Assembly: GCA_902168255.1 (NCBI GenBank) | Contig: CABHON010000016.1 | Coordinates: forward strand, 1 to 64,000 | Direction: 5' to 3' | Source: an uncultured Legionella sp. | Lineage (GTDB): Bacteria > Pseudomonadota > Gammaproteobacteria > Legionellales > Legionellaceae | DNA length: 64,000 nucleotides | Shown: in pieces, positions 17,638 through 27,338 of the stretch | Layout: every line of letters starts with the position of its first letter | Position numbering within the stretch: position 1 is the stretch's first letter | Translations under genes and position numbers: made by a program | Notes under the pieces: generated by a model | The model's input: only the letters and a program-made list of their open reading frames with translations | The model's database searches: none | What the model was told of the DNA's origin: nothing

Positions 17638-20208
17638 ATGAGCCTTTTTGATATTGATTTGTATATGCAGCATGGCGACATGTTTTGCACTAATTGCTCC
17701 TCCACCGTTAAAAATTGTGTTCAAAAATTTTTGCAAGAAAAAAATCTTTCTTTCAATTATATTTCTACCAACTTTAAAGAAGATATTGTTAACATTGTTG
17801 AATTAGATATAACTCAGCAAGAAGTTAGTACATTAATAGAAAATATAAAAGATAAATTAAGCCGTATTGGATATGATTGTATTAATTTCAAGATTGTTTA
17901 TTCTCTTGAAGGTGAACAAGAAAGTCCAGAATCTATATCAAATAACAAAACAGATCCATGTTATGATTACGTGAAAGTTTCTATAGCTTTAACAACAGGC
18001 ATGAGCTTAATGTTAGCTGAGCATTTAGAGTATTTTCCTTTAGCTGAATCTTCCGAAGGAAAGGCGGTTAATATTACGGTAGGTTTTTTTTCTACTGTTT
18101 TATCTGGATGGCTGGGGGCAAATCATTTTATTAATAGCTGGAAGAAAAAAAACGCAATGGATACCCTCATTGCATTTGGCATTTCTACTTCTCTTGTTTA
18201 TTCCTTTTTGTTAATTACAGTTCCTTCTTTAGAAGCGCAAAAATCCTCTACTTTTTTTAATCTACCTCTCATGATTTTAGGTTTTTTAAAATTGAGTCAT
18301 ATTCTTCGTAATAGACTGCAAGAAAATATTGAAGCTCAAATCCTGCAGGTAGAAACACATAAAAAGACACTGCCACGAACAGTAAACGCTTATTTACTGG
18401 ATGAAACAAAAGAAGAGAGTTTTATCAATATACTTCATCAGCCCATCCCTGATTTAAGTTTATTTGATGCTCAATTAGAAAAAGCTACTCACGTTAATAC
18501 ACTAAAAAAAGGAACAATTATTTGTGTTGAACACGATGCTATTGTTCCCATTGATAGTATTATTTTAGAAAAAAATACTATCAGTGTACGTGAAGATTTT
18601 TATGGTGAAAGAGGGGAAAAAGTAAAATCACCAGGCGAGCAAATTTATGCAGGAACCGTCAATGTTAGTGGTCATACTATTCTTTTAAAGACTACTGTTG
18701 AAGCAAAGGATAATCATCTAAAAAGAGCTTATGATAATTTAAAGAAAGAATCTGAACCAGATTATCTCATTGAAATGGTTAGCAGCTATTTTCTCCTGAT
18801 AGTTGTGGCAAGTGCGTCAATCAGTGCTATTTTTTGGGCAATTTTTGGGCCCAAACCTTCCACTCGTTATTTTCCGCAAGTACTCTTTTCGATGTTTTTA
18901 AGTGCTTGCCCTTGTAGTTTTGGTTTGCTTGGCATTAATGAAAGTGTGGTAAAAGCCCTAGCTTTCAAAAAAGGAATACTTATTCAAAATGCCAATATTT
19001 TTACTGTTGATCAGGCAACACTTATGTGTGTTGATAAAACTGGCACATTAACGAAAGAAGTACTTGCAGTTGCGGATATTATTGGGAAAAATGGGGAGCA
19101 TTTGAGTTTATCCACTTACCTGCCTTACGCTGCCTTATTACAACAACAGATTCCCTCCGAAAATCAATCAGCCGTTTCAGAGGCTTTTTTGAAAAAAGCC
19201 AAAACAGAAAAAATAGACTTTACTTCTCTAACCTGTACAGGTTTCATAGATAATCCTTTCAATAAAGGCAGGGGCGGAAAAGCCATTATAAATGGCATGA
19301 ATATTGTTGTCGGTAACAAACAACTCATTACTCATCATCAAATTAATATTGATAATAAATGGCTTCGCCTAGAAGCAGCTTATGCCCAAAGAGACATGCA
19401 AGCCATTTTTCTTGCGATTGGCCAAGAGGTAAAAGGATTATTTATTCTCAAACCTGTAAATGAATTAGAGCAACAATTAAGGCCGAATGTGGCAAATGTT
19501 TTAGCTGGTTTCATTGCAAAAGGAATAACTATTCATATGTTGACAGGTGATAGTCCTGAACGAGCGCATACAATAAAAGATCACCTTGTATCCCAAAACC
19601 TACTTTGCAAGGACATCATTATTCGAGGCAATTTAACCCCTCAAGACAAGGAAGAGTATATAAAAGAAAAAAGAAAAGAAAATAAGCAAGTGGTTATGTT
19701 AGGGGATGGATATAATGATAGCCAAGCTCTTCGAGCAGCCAATTGGGGACTAGCAATTGACAATTTAGCACCTATTGCACATCAAGCAGATGCCGTATTA
19801 AATGGATCATTGGTTAATCTTGCTCAATTAATGAGTTTGGCTAAAACCTATCGAGAAAGCTATTACACCTCATTAAGTATTGCTTTTGGTTTTAATGGTA
19901 TTTCGATGGTTGTCTCATCAGGCATATTTTACCCTTTTACCAAGAAGCTGTTAGATCCCATGATTTCAGGGATGATAATGATTGGTTCGTCTTTAATACT
20001 TGTTTTTGCAATTACTTTATTTCAACAAATAGGAAAAATCCGACAAAAAAACATTGAAGAACAATTTAATTCTTCTTACAAGACAAACTGGGTGAAAAAA
20101 GAAACAACAAGTTGTTGGCCTTTTTGGCTCCGCATGCAGAAACCTCATGCCCGCGCGCCTCGTGCCAGTGTGGAAGGCCTAGAGACTAGGCTTCTTGGGA
20201 TGGTATAA
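17638..20208 (+). CDS. Divergent heavy-metal (P1B-type) transporting ATPase
   Basis: Membrane ATPase of about 856 residues. An N-terminal HMA-like domain has MFCTNCSS (CxxC). The membrane region contains CPC in SACPCSFGLLG, the metal-binding site of Cu-type pumps. The phosphorylation motif DKTGTLTKE, MLTGDSPERA and the hinge GDGYNDSQAL are present. Two hallmark sites differ: the actuator TGE reads YGERGE, and the SEHP site of P1B pumps reads PSENQSA. The HMA domain is also poorly conserved. The start is uncertain: ATG at 17638 or TTG at 17632, with no good ribosome site. The last 20 or so residues are GC-rich and include a hairpin, unlike the rest of the gene. Metal and direction are not certain; copper efflux is the simplest guess. 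Confidence 0.88.
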   Translation: MSLFDIDLYMQHGDMFCTNCSSTVKNCVQKFLQEKNLSFNYISTNFKEDIVNIVELDITQQEVSTLIENIKDKLSRIGYDCINFKIVYSLEGEQESPESISNNKTDPCYDYVKVSIALTTGMSLMLAEHLEYFPLAESSEGKAVNITVGFFSTVLSGWLGANHFINSWKKKNAMDTLIAFGISTSLVYSFLLITVPSLEAQKSSTFFNLPLMILGFLKLSHILRNRLQENIEAQILQVETHKKTLPRTVNAYLLDETKEESFINILHQPIPDLSLFDAQLEKATHVNTLKKGTIICVEHDAIVPIDSIILEKNTISVREDFYGERGEKVKSPGEQIYAGTVNVSGHTILLKTTVEAKDNHLKRAYDNLKKESEPDYLIEMVSSYFLLIVVASASISAIFWAIFGPKPSTRYFPQVLFSMFLSACPCSFGLLGINESVVKALAFKKGILIQNANIFTVDQATLMCVDKTGTLTKEVLAVADIIGKNGEHLSLSTYLPYAALLQQQIPSENQSAVSEAFLKKAKTEKIDFTSLTCTGFIDNPFNKGRGGKAIINGMNIVVGNKQLITHHQINIDNKWLRLEAAYAQRDMQAIFLAIGQEVKGLFILKPVNELEQQLRPNVANVLAGFIAKGITIHMLTGDSPERAHTIKDHLVSQNLLCKDIIIRGNLTPQDKEEYIKEKRKENKQVVMLGDGYNDSQALRAANWGLAIDNLAPIAHQADAVLNGSLVNLAQLMSLAKTYRESYYTSLSIAFGFNGISMVVSSGIFYPFTKKLLDPMISGMIMIGSSLILVFAITLFQQIGKIRQKNIEEQFNSSYKTNWVKKETTSCWPFWLRMQKPHARAPRASVEGLETRLLGMV
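20177..20191. repeat. Small palindrome in the 3' end of the ATPase gene
   Basis: GCCTAG and CTAGGC flank a 3-base loop inside the last codons of the ATPase. The stretch from about 20145 to 20200 is clearly more GC-rich than the rest of the gene and may be a repeat that replaced the original 3' end. Confidence 0.4.
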
Positions 20209-20289
20209 AATTGAGGCGTACTAATTAATATATTCCATTACTATCGCGAAAAGCCATTAAGAATGGCGTAAATATACGCCATCTTAAGC

Positions 20290-20601
20290 TCATCGACGTT
20301 GACTCGCCCTATTTTGGCGATCATTGGCACGTTCTTGTTGATTATCTTGATGGTTGTTAGACGCATCTTGTCGATTATCTTGACGAGTATTCGCAGCATT
20401 TTGGTGATTATCTACTCGATCTTGATGAGCCGATGAAAGATCTGATCTTGCTTCTGCCCTATGTACTCTCTCTGCTCTTACGTGTTTTTGTGCTTCTCGC
20501 TCAGCAACAACTTCAGGTGGGGGAACAACATAAGTTGTATCACTATATGCTAATGTTGGAAAACATAATCCCATTAAAAGAAAAAAAACTGTCTTTTTCA
20601 T
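20290..20601 (-). CDS. Small exported Arg/Gln/Asn-rich protein
   Basis: The 103-residue product has a typical signal peptide (MKKTVFFLLMGLCFPTLAYS) and a mature part that is very polar. Its second half is a low-complexity run of R, Q, D and N with repeats of the type NxRQDxRQDA and HQDNQQERA. No domain is recognised. Codon periodicity and a normal signal support it as a real gene. It is presumably periplasmic and disordered. It lies between the ATPase and ogt genes. Confidence 0.65.
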   Translation of the reverse strand: MKKTVFFLLMGLCFPTLAYSDTTYVVPPPEVVAEREAQKHVRAERVHRAEARSDLSSAHQDRVDNHQNAANTRQDNRQDASNNHQDNQQERANDRQNRASQRR

Positions 20602-20710
20602 ATAAGTTCCTCAGAATTTCTCTCAATACTACAAATACTATTTTACGCTTTCATAATGATAGTGTCAAAATTGGAGCTCATATATGTGATGTATTTCAAT
20701 GCCTTACTAT

Positions 20711-21247
20711 CTAGCGTTTTAATATAGAAGAATGCGAACGATATTGCGCTCCTTCCAAATCCAGTAGCCATCTTTTTCGATCAAGACCGCCACCATATCC
20801 CCCTAATGTGCCATTCGCTTGAATAATTCGATGACAAGGAACTACAATGGCAATATGATTTGCTCCATTTGCATTGGCAACCGCACGACACGCTAAAGGG
20901 TTTCCAACTGCTACAGCCAAATCGGAATACGATAATGTTTCTCCCCAATTGGTTTGGCTTAACTTATTCCATACTTGTTTCTGAAAAGAGGTTCCAAGCT
21001 GCATCAACGGAGTTTGAAAAGCCTTGAGTTTTCCAGAAAAATATTCATTTAATTCCTTTTCAATAGAAACAATAACAGGATTCTTGCCTTTTTCCACACT
21101 TACCCCTATTTTTTTCATAAAGCGAGCTAATCGTCGTTCAAACCCTCGACTTTCCATAAACTCCAGAAAATATAATTCTTTATCACTTCCCATCACCATT
21201 ATTTTCCCTAAGGGGGATTCTATTTCTGTTGATTTTAAAATGTTCAT
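20711..21247 (-). CDS. ogt: Methylated-DNA-protein-cysteine methyltransferase
   Basis: Suicide repair enzyme that moves an alkyl group from O6-methylguanine to its own cysteine. The active-site motif PCHRII is present, preceded by AVANANGANHIAIVV and the helix-turn-helix SYSDLAVAVGNPLACRAV, and followed by GGYGGGLDRKRWLLDLEG. The start chosen is the ATG at 21247 (178 residues), because the product then begins with the typical beta strand before SPLGKIMV. A start at 21292 lies inside selO. It follows selO closely and is probably co-transcribed. Confidence 0.94.
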   Translation of the reverse strand: MNILKSTEIESPLGKIMVMGSDKELYFLEFMESRGFERRLARFMKKIGVSVEKGKNPVIVSIEKELNEYFSGKLKAFQTPLMQLGTSFQKQVWNKLSQTNWGETLSYSDLAVAVGNPLACRAVANANGANHIAIVVPCHRIIQANGTLGGYGGGLDRKRWLLDLEGAQYRSHSSILKR

Positions 21248-21260
21248 AATATTTTTACTG

Positions 21261-22715
21261 TTAAGTTCCACAAAATGTTTGATAGTCTTCATCGCTTTTT
21301 TCAGGTGGCGTTTGATACTCAGCTATATGAGGCTGGTTATTTTCATACGGTTTTGAAAGTATTTCTAAAAAGTTATTAAATGGAATAAGGTTGCTATTCA
21401 CACTGGCTTCCGCTAAAACTTCTTCTACTTTATGATTACGAGGAATAACCGCTGGGTTATTCATTCGCATCAGATTAATAGAAGACATCCATGATTCTTT
21501 ATTGCCTGCTAAACGTGTTTTCCAACGTTGATGCCAGCCTAAAAAAGATTCTTTCTTAAATAACAAATCTTCTGGTAAAGTTTCTTGCATTAATGCAAGA
21601 AAAGTATTCGTATAGTCTGCCTTATTTTGTTGCATCCATTGTAACAAATCTATTATTAAAATTTTATCTTCTTTTTCTTCGCCAAACAAACCTAGTTTCT
21701 TGCGCATCATCGTTTCCCATTTTTTTTGATATAAAAGAGGGAAACTATTTATAATGTCTGTTGCTATTTGAACTGATTTTTCTTGCTCATCATGTAAAAG
21801 CGGCAGCAATGTTTCAGCAAAACGCGCTAAATTCCATTGTGCTATTCTCGGCTGATTCGCAAATGCATAACGCCCATATCGATCAATCGAACTAAATACT
21901 GTCTCCGGATCATAGACGTTCATAAATGCGCAAGGTCCATAATCAATCGTTTCACCGGAAATTGCCATATTATCCGTATTCATTACGCCGTGAATAAAAC
22001 CAACTCTCATCCAATGAACAATAAGATCTATTTGACGATGCATGACTGCCTTCAATAATTCCAGGGCTGGATTCTCTGCATTTTCTATATCAAGATAATG
22101 ACGACGTATCGTATACTTCACCATCTCCTGTAAAATATTCTTATCGTTCAACGTCGCCGCATATTCAAAAGTCGCTACACGTATATGACTGGAAGCTACT
22201 CGAGTAAGAATTGCACCGGGTAATCGCGTTTCTCGAAGCACTTCCTCTCCTGTTGTAACTACTGCCAAACTACGGGTTGTAGGAATATTCAGGGCATACA
22301 TTGCCTCACTAATTAAATATTCTCGTAACATAGGACCTAGCGCCGCCCGTCCATCTCCTTGCCGAGAATAAGGTGTACGGCCTGAACCTTTAAATTGAAG
22401 ATCTACGCGCTGATTACCTGGCGTGATATGCTCACCTAAAACAATGGCTCGTCCATCACCCAACATCGTAAAATGACCATATTGATGACCTGCATAAGCT
22501 TGAGCAATAGGTTCCGCACCTTCAGGAATCACATTTCCCGAAAATAAGTCGGCTATTTCTTTTTCTGATAGCGAAGAAAAATTTAATCCTAGTATCTCTA
22601 CTAACTGATCATTTAAAAGTATTTTTTTAGGCGCTTTAACAGAAATTGGATTTACGCGAGAAAACATTATTTCCGGTAAGCGAGCGTATGTGTTATCAAA
22701 ATTCCAACCAATCAT
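21261..22715 (-). CDS. selO: Protein adenylyltransferase SelO (YdiU family)
   Basis: Pseudokinase-fold enzyme that transfers AMP from ATP to Ser, Thr or Tyr of target proteins during oxidative stress. The family signatures are all visible: YAGHQYGHFTMLGDGRA, LQFKGSGRTPYSRQGDGRA, GVMNTDNMAISGETIDYGP with the metal-binding Asp/Asn, and a C-terminal YQTFCGT in which the Cys occupies the position of Sec in animal SelO. The 484-residue length is normal. The first methionine is in the expected context (MIGWNFDNTYARLPE). It precedes ogt. Confidence 0.95.
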   Translation of the reverse strand: MIGWNFDNTYARLPEIMFSRVNPISVKAPKKILLNDQLVEILGLNFSSLSEKEIADLFSGNVIPEGAEPIAQAYAGHQYGHFTMLGDGRAIVLGEHITPGNQRVDLQFKGSGRTPYSRQGDGRAALGPMLREYLISEAMYALNIPTTRSLAVVTTGEEVLRETRLPGAILTRVASSHIRVATFEYAATLNDKNILQEMVKYTIRRHYLDIENAENPALELLKAVMHRQIDLIVHWMRVGFIHGVMNTDNMAISGETIDYGPCAFMNVYDPETVFSSIDRYGRYAFANQPRIAQWNLARFAETLLPLLHDEQEKSVQIATDIINSFPLLYQKKWETMMRKKLGLFGEEKEDKILIIDLLQWMQQNKADYTNTFLALMQETLPEDLLFKKESFLGWHQRWKTRLAGNKESWMSSINLMRMNNPAVIPRNHKVEEVLAEASVNSNLIPFNNFLEILSKPYENNQPHIAEYQTPPEKSDEDYQTFCGT

Positions 22716-22770
22716 ACTGTAAGTCTAAATGAGGTAACAGTAAAAAACAACTTAAACTACCTTCTAGTAC

Positions 22771-22798
22771 TTGACAAAATGTCGATTTTTGGTACTAT
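22771..22798 (+). promoter_or_regulatory. Sigma-70 promoter of rpsT
   Basis: TTGACA (22771-22776) and TACTAT (22793-22798) are separated by 16 bases and lie about 50 bases before the rpsT start. The -35 box is a perfect consensus, as expected for a strongly expressed ribosomal gene. Confidence 0.75.
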
Positions 22799-22845
22799 TG
22801 GCCCCTATTTACTTTAATTAATTAACTTTAGAAGAGGACTAAGCC

Positions 22846-23115
22846 TTGGCTAATATTAAATCAGCGATCAAACGTGCTCGCCAGAATCCAAAACATCGTA
22901 AACATAATGCTAGCATGCGTTCTATGTTACGTACCCATATTAAAAGTGTTGTTCGTGCTATCGAATCCAAAAATCTAGAAGAAGCACGTGAAGCAATGAA
23001 AAAAGCTCAGCCAGTTATTGCTAAAGCAGTAGGCAAAGGCTTAATTCATAAAAATAAAGCTGCTCGTCATATGAGCCGATTGAACGGTCACATTAAAGCG
23101 CTTGCCTCAGCTTAA
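22846..23115 (+). CDS. rpsT: 30S ribosomal protein S20
   Basis: The 89-residue basic protein [21 protein letters not shown] is unmistakable S20, which binds 16S rRNA early in 30S assembly. The start codon is TTG, with the ribosome site GAAGAGGA at 22831-22838. A UUG start is also used by rpsT in E. coli, where it contributes to feedback control. The gene ends with IKALASA, and its last 14 bases overlap the mutY start. Confidence 0.98.
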   Translation: MANIKSAIKRARQNPKHRKHNASMRSMLRTHIKSVVRAIESKNLEEAREAMKKAQPVIAKAVGKGLIHKNKAARHMSRLNGHIKALASA

Positions 23116-24142
23116 TTTTTCAGAAAAAATTCTTTCGTGGTTTGATAAGCACGGAAGACATTCACTTCCTTGGCAAATTAATCCAACTCCTTATAGAGTT
23201 TGGTTGTCTGAAATAATGCTACAACAAACGCAAGTTACTACGGTACTTGCGTATTTTGAGCGTTTTACAAAAAAATTTCCTACTATTGAGCATTTAGCGC
23301 AAGCCGACCAAGATGAGGTTCTCTCATTATGGTCAGGATTAGGCTATTATACACGCGCCCGCAATCTGCATAAATGCGCCAAAATTATCCATGAACTATA
23401 TGGTGGTGAATGGCCAATGGATGTTTCTTTATTAGAACAACTACCTGGAATCGGTCGTTCAACCGCAGGCGCTATTATTTCTTTAAGCAATAATGTTTAT
23501 GCGCCCATTTTAGATGGCAATGTCAAAAGAGTACTTTCACGTTTTTTAGCTATAGAAACAGCTGCGCCTAAATTCCTTTGGGAAAAGGCAGAGCAATTTA
23601 CCTCAAAAGAACGGCCTAAAAATTATAATCAAGCAATGATGGATCTTGGGGCAACTTTATGTACCCGTACAAAACCACGCTGCACGATATGCCCACTCGA
23701 AAGCGCTTGCCAAGCTTATACTCAAGAAAAAAAGGGCGGTAAAGCCGCACAAGAATATCCAGCCAAAAAAACGAAAGCTAAACTGCCTATTATTCATAAA
23801 AAATTTTTATTAATTGAGACGGAAGATCATGCTGCATTATGGCTTTACAAACGTCCCCCTACAGGCATTTGGGGAGGACTTTGGAGTTTGCCCGAATTAG
23901 AAATAGATACAGACGAGTCATCTTGGCTTAAAGAAAAAGGGTTAATTGCATGCACCATGCAGACCTTTTTTCCTATTAAGCATGTTTTTAGCCATTTTAT
24001 TCTTCACTTACACCCAATTAAAATTACAGCACAAGCTATACCTTCTTCTATAAAAGAAGGAACAGAAGGTTTTTATTCTAGAAAGGAACCATGGCCTGGT
24101 GGACTAGCTGCTCCTATTAGTAAATTGATTAATCTCTTGTAA
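23102..24142 (+). CDS. mutY: A/G-specific adenine DNA glycosylase
   Basis: Removes adenine mispaired with 8-oxoguanine. The N-terminus has [24 protein letters not shown], then the helix-hairpin-helix [12 protein letters not shown] with the catalytic Asp in ILDGNVKRV, and the four-cysteine iron-sulfur loop [23 protein letters not shown]-like C-terminal domain follows ([11 protein letters not shown]). The length of 346 residues is normal. The only start that keeps the full N-terminus is TTG at 23102, which overlaps rpsT by 14 bases, so translation is probably coupled to S20. Confidence 0.95.
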   Translation: MPQLNFSEKILSWFDKHGRHSLPWQINPTPYRVWLSEIMLQQTQVTTVLAYFERFTKKFPTIEHLAQADQDEVLSLWSGLGYYTRARNLHKCAKIIHELYGGEWPMDVSLLEQLPGIGRSTAGAIISLSNNVYAPILDGNVKRVLSRFLAIETAAPKFLWEKAEQFTSKERPKNYNQAMMDLGATLCTRTKPRCTICPLESACQAYTQEKKGGKAAQEYPAKKTKAKLPIIHKKFLLIETEDHAALWLYKRPPTGIWGGLWSLPELEIDTDESSWLKEKGLIACTMQTFFPIKHVFSHFILHLHPIKITAQAIPSSIKEGTEGFYSRKEPWPGGLAAPISKLINLL

Positions 24143-24230
24143 TCATTACAAAGCTGACTAAGTTAAAGTGCCAGCTTAAAATGGTCAATAATTTTTTAGA
24201 TGATAGGCGAGAGATGCTCGCCTTATTCTT

Positions 24231-24512
24231 TTATTCCGTCTCACGGCTACCGGTATATTGATCATCAAAATACTTACGTAATTTTGTTCGCAAAGTACCA
24301 CGGCTTAAGCCCAACATAATTGCTGCACGTGATTGATTATATTTGCAATACTCCATTACTGATTTTAATAAAGGAGCTTCAATTTCTTCCATAACCAATT
24401 GATACAAAGCAACAGGCTCCTGTCCTTTAAGCCCGCTAAAATAATTTTGAATAGCCTGAGTGACTACCTCTGACAAAGAGGATGGTGTCCGCTCATTAAT
24501 TCGCACTGTCAT
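24231..24512 (-). CDS. fis: Fis-family nucleoid protein
   Basis: DNA-bending regulator of 93 residues. The C-terminal helix-turn-helix reads NQSRAAIMLGLSRGTLRTKLRKY, cut here as NQSRAAIML and GLSRGTLRTKLRK, which is a close match to Fis. The N-terminal part is shorter and different from E. coli Fis. Its start overlaps the end of the upstream DUF945 gene by 17 bases, so it lacks the usual dusB partner and is likely co-expressed with that gene. Legionella genomes are known to have several Fis paralogues, so this may be one of a set. Confidence 0.88.
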   Translation of the reverse strand: MTVRINERTPSSLSEVVTQAIQNYFSGLKGQEPVALYQLVMEEIEAPLLKSVMEYCKYNQSRAAIMLGLSRGTLRTKLRKYFDDQYTGSRETE

Positions 24513-26004
24513 TATTAACCCCTTCTATTTGTTTATTACTAAATGGTTTTCCGTTGATATAAAATGTACCCGCCCTGAACGCAAGTCTTACGCGATATAC
24601 ATTTTCCTTCTGTATGAGCACGCCGTTCTGAACTAAGCTTTGTAATTGTTCCATAGCTTGTTGTTTGGCTAATGCATTAATTTCTTGGGGCGATAACATT
24701 TTAGCAGGCATAGTATTTCCTGAGTCATCTTTTTGAGCTACTTGCTGCTCCATTAATTGTCTTTGGACAATTTTGAATTGTAAAAAGTTAGTTAAACGAT
24801 CACTTAACCAAAATACTGGAACTTCTGCAGTAACATAAGCATGTATTTGCTGAATGAGTAATAATGGATTCTGATTGGCGTTTTGTTGTGCTGGTAATTT
24901 CACTTTTCCCGTAGCTAAAATAAGTCCTTGCGGAATAGATAATTGAAATTGCTTCACGTGCAGTTCTGCGCCTCTTTGTAACAAGCGGGATATTTCAGGC
25001 AATAGCGTAAGGAAAAATATTTGTTGTTGCGCATCGGTAAGATTTTCATTGCTTACGGCTTGAAACTTTTGTTGAATTTGTTCCAACGCTTCTGCATCTA
25101 AATTAGACACATCAACATCCAATACACCTGGACCATAGTCAAACCCTTGATAGGTAACTTTTCTTACATCGGCTTTCAATGAAGAATCAATCAATTGAAC
25201 ATTATCTTTTGTTCGCAAGCTGCTATCAGAGAGCGCTTGAAAACCGTCAACAGAAATTGCTGATATACCACTGGCGCCCAATTTAAAAGATTGAACTCCA
25301 AGAGAAGCATCACCTGACAACAGGCCTTCTTTGCTGTTTTCCACATTATACTTCAAACTTACAGGGCCAAAACTTCCATTCGTTTCACCTGCTTTAAAGG
25401 TTAAACCACGAAATGCCACGTTTCCTTTGATATGGGATAATCTTTTTGAAACTTCCCATCGACCATGGAATCCTGCCCAATCAAGTTGCTCTTGGTTATC
25501 TTTTGAAACAAGGACAAAAGAAGGGATATTTAAATCAACATTTAATCGACCAGCATACCGCAAGAGCACAGAAACTATAAAGGTTGGTTTGGTTGAATTC
25601 GACGCAAAAACTTGGTTAAACTGATTCAATAATTCATCAGGTAAAGGTACTTTGGCTTGCGCAAAGCCTAAGCCAAAGGTAACTCGTCCATCTGCAAAAA
25701 TAATAGGACCATGGTAGACATCCATATCAAATGAAAAAGAAACATCTTGAGCAGGCATGGTCTGAGATTCACCATTTTGAATATATTGTTGCGTAGGTTG
25801 ATTTAACACAACATGTAAATGAACCGTAGATTTAAGCCAACCACGTTGATAATTTTCTGCAGAAACTTTTAAATTGGGGAAATTATTAGCCGATTTTAAA
25901 AAATTATCAAATTCTTTTTCAGCCCTTACCCCTGTCACATAGTAGGAAGCTGCAAGCAAACCTAAAATAATGACAACCGACAGAAAATATAACCACTTTC
26001 GCAT
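24496..26004 (-). CDS. DUF945 (YdgA-like) protein
   Basis: The 502-residue protein has one N-terminal membrane anchor (MRKWLYFLSVVIILGLLAA) and a long periplasmic part with the features of the YdgA/DUF945 family: the NYQRGWLKSTVHLHVVL segment, a VSKRLSHIKGNVAFRGLTF stretch and the FQLSIPQGLI region. The ATG at 26004 has GGGGA seven bases upstream and is preferred over a GTG at 26031. The role in the family is unclear; YdgA has been linked to motility and the envelope in enteric bacteria. Translation is likely coupled to fis. Confidence 0.85.
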   Translation of the reverse strand: MRKWLYFLSVVIILGLLAASYYVTGVRAEKEFDNFLKSANNFPNLKVSAENYQRGWLKSTVHLHVVLNQPTQQYIQNGESQTMPAQDVSFSFDMDVYHGPIIFADGRVTFGLGFAQAKVPLPDELLNQFNQVFASNSTKPTFIVSVLLRYAGRLNVDLNIPSFVLVSKDNQEQLDWAGFHGRWEVSKRLSHIKGNVAFRGLTFKAGETNGSFGPVSLKYNVENSKEGLLSGDASLGVQSFKLGASGISAISVDGFQALSDSSLRTKDNVQLIDSSLKADVRKVTYQGFDYGPGVLDVDVSNLDAEALEQIQQKFQAVSNENLTDAQQQIFFLTLLPEISRLLQRGAELHVKQFQLSIPQGLILATGKVKLPAQQNANQNPLLLIQQIHAYVTAEVPVFWLSDRLTNFLQFKIVQRQLMEQQVAQKDDSGNTMPAKMLSPQEINALAKQQAMEQLQSLVQNGVLIQKENVYRVRLAFRAGTFYINGKPFSNKQIEGVNNDSAN

Positions 26005-26077
26005 GTGTTTTCCCCAAGCTCTATTCTTCACACCTGACCTATAATTTAATCATGAGAAGTGCATTTTTGCAAGAAAA

Positions 26078-27130
26078 TTAGCTCAAAACTTTAGCAAGTT
26101 TATCTAATACATCATCTACTGTAATTAATGTCATGGCTTTTTGAGTATGCACCCGCGTTTTCCAAGGCACTTTTTTTGGATCTTTTTTGAGGAAGGTTTG
26201 AACCGCTTCAGAAAATTTATCAATGGCCAAATCTCTTGAAAAATAAGGACCAGATAATCCAGAAGAAGCAACCGCGTACAATCCGATTACTGGTGTCCCC
26301 ATTGCACCTGCTAAATGCAAAGGTCCTGTATCGGGAGCCAAAAGGACATCCGCTTTTTCTAAAGTAACAGCCAATTGCTTAGGTGAAGTCTTTCCAACCC
26401 AATTTACAATGGGAAACCCTACTTCTGACTCTATATACGCTGCCAGTTTCTTTTCACCTTCCCCTGGCCCGCCTGTCAATAAAATATTAATATCCCAACG
26501 TTGCTTCGCTGCTTGGATTACTTGAACGTATCGCTCTTTCAGCCAATTTCGTTCTGGCTTGCTGCAAGAAGGGTTTACCACGAGTGTTTTTTTCTGAGGG
26601 GAGAGATCTTTAGCCCATTGTTCAGCTAACCACTCACGATCGCTTTGCGGTATATTTAAATCCCATACATATTTTTTTTCTTTACAACCCAGCGCTTCCG
26701 GAAATCGCATAAAGGCATCTAACAGATGATCTCTGCCTGCAGTCACCGCTTCTTTTACAAAAAGACGATGGGCATCACGAGCTCGTGCATTATCGAATCC
26801 TATTCGACGTTTAGCCTTAATGAGTGGGAACAGAATATTCGCACTAAAACTTGCTTGCATACACAATAATACATCAAATTTATATGACTTTAATTTTTTA
26901 TAAGCGGCTATATAGGTTTTAAGGTTTCGCGGTTTATCTACAACAACAAAATCTATTCCACTAAGCCCTTCTAGAATAGGATAAGCACCAGGGCTAATAA
27001 TCCAAGTTATTTTAGCCTCAGGGAAATTCGCTTGTAATGTCCTAACCGCTGGAACAGTTAAAAGCACGTCTCCAAAAGCTGACAACCGCACCAAGCCAAT
27101 ATGTTTTATGGTGTTATTCTTGTTAGGCAT
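26078..27130 (-). CDS. Glycosyltransferase family 9 (heptosyltransferase-like)
   Basis: Adds a heptose or related sugar from a nucleotide donor to lipopolysaccharide core at the inner membrane. Family features are IGLVRLSAFGDVLLTVPAV at the N-terminus, a WLKERYVQVIQ segment, LLTGGPGEGE, and the donor-site motif APDTGPLHLAGAMGTPVIGLY. The sequence resembles heptosyltransferase I (WaaC) more than II, but it may act on another sugar. It overlaps the zinc-finger gene upstream by 8 bases. It is the third gene in a run with metB-like and zinc-finger genes. Confidence 0.88.
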   Translation of the reverse strand: MPNKNNTIKHIGLVRLSAFGDVLLTVPAVRTLQANFPEAKITWIISPGAYPILEGLSGIDFVVVDKPRNLKTYIAAYKKLKSYKFDVLLCMQASFSANILFPLIKAKRRIGFDNARARDAHRLFVKEAVTAGRDHLLDAFMRFPEALGCKEKKYVWDLNIPQSDREWLAEQWAKDLSPQKKTLVVNPSCSKPERNWLKERYVQVIQAAKQRWDINILLTGGPGEGEKKLAAYIESEVGFPIVNWVGKTSPKQLAVTLEKADVLLAPDTGPLHLAGAMGTPVIGLYAVASSGLSGPYFSRDLAIDKFSEAVQTFLKKDPKKVPWKTRVHTQKAMTLITVDDVLDKLAKVLS

Positions 27131-27338
27131 TCTCTTCTAAAACAAACACGGTTCCACAATAAGGACATGCAATTTCATGCTCTTCTTCACCTAAAGGTAA
27201 AAAGACGCGGGGATGTGCATTCCACAAAGTCATCTCATTTGTAGGACAACTAATAGGTAACTCTTCTTTTTTAACCAAATATTTTTTCACGGTGCTCGCA
27301 GGTATTTTGTCTTGAACACAATTGTTTTCCATTATCAC
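27123..27338 (-). CDS. Small CHCC zinc-finger protein
   Basis: A 71-residue protein with ISCPTNEMTLWNAHPRVFLPL followed by IACPYCGTVFVL, cut here as ISCPTNEMTLWNAHP and ACPYCGTVF. This is the zf-CHCC pattern (one Cys, one His, then CPYC) of the family that includes NDUFS6-related bacterial proteins. The GTG at 27338 overlaps the stop codon of the upstream gene by one base and has an AAGGGGA six bases upstream, so I favour it over the ATG two codons later. It likely binds one zinc ion; no function is established. Confidence 0.85.
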   Translation of the reverse strand: MIMENNCVQDKIPASTVKKYLVKKEELPISCPTNEMTLWNAHPRVFLPLGEEEHEIACPYCGTVFVLEENA

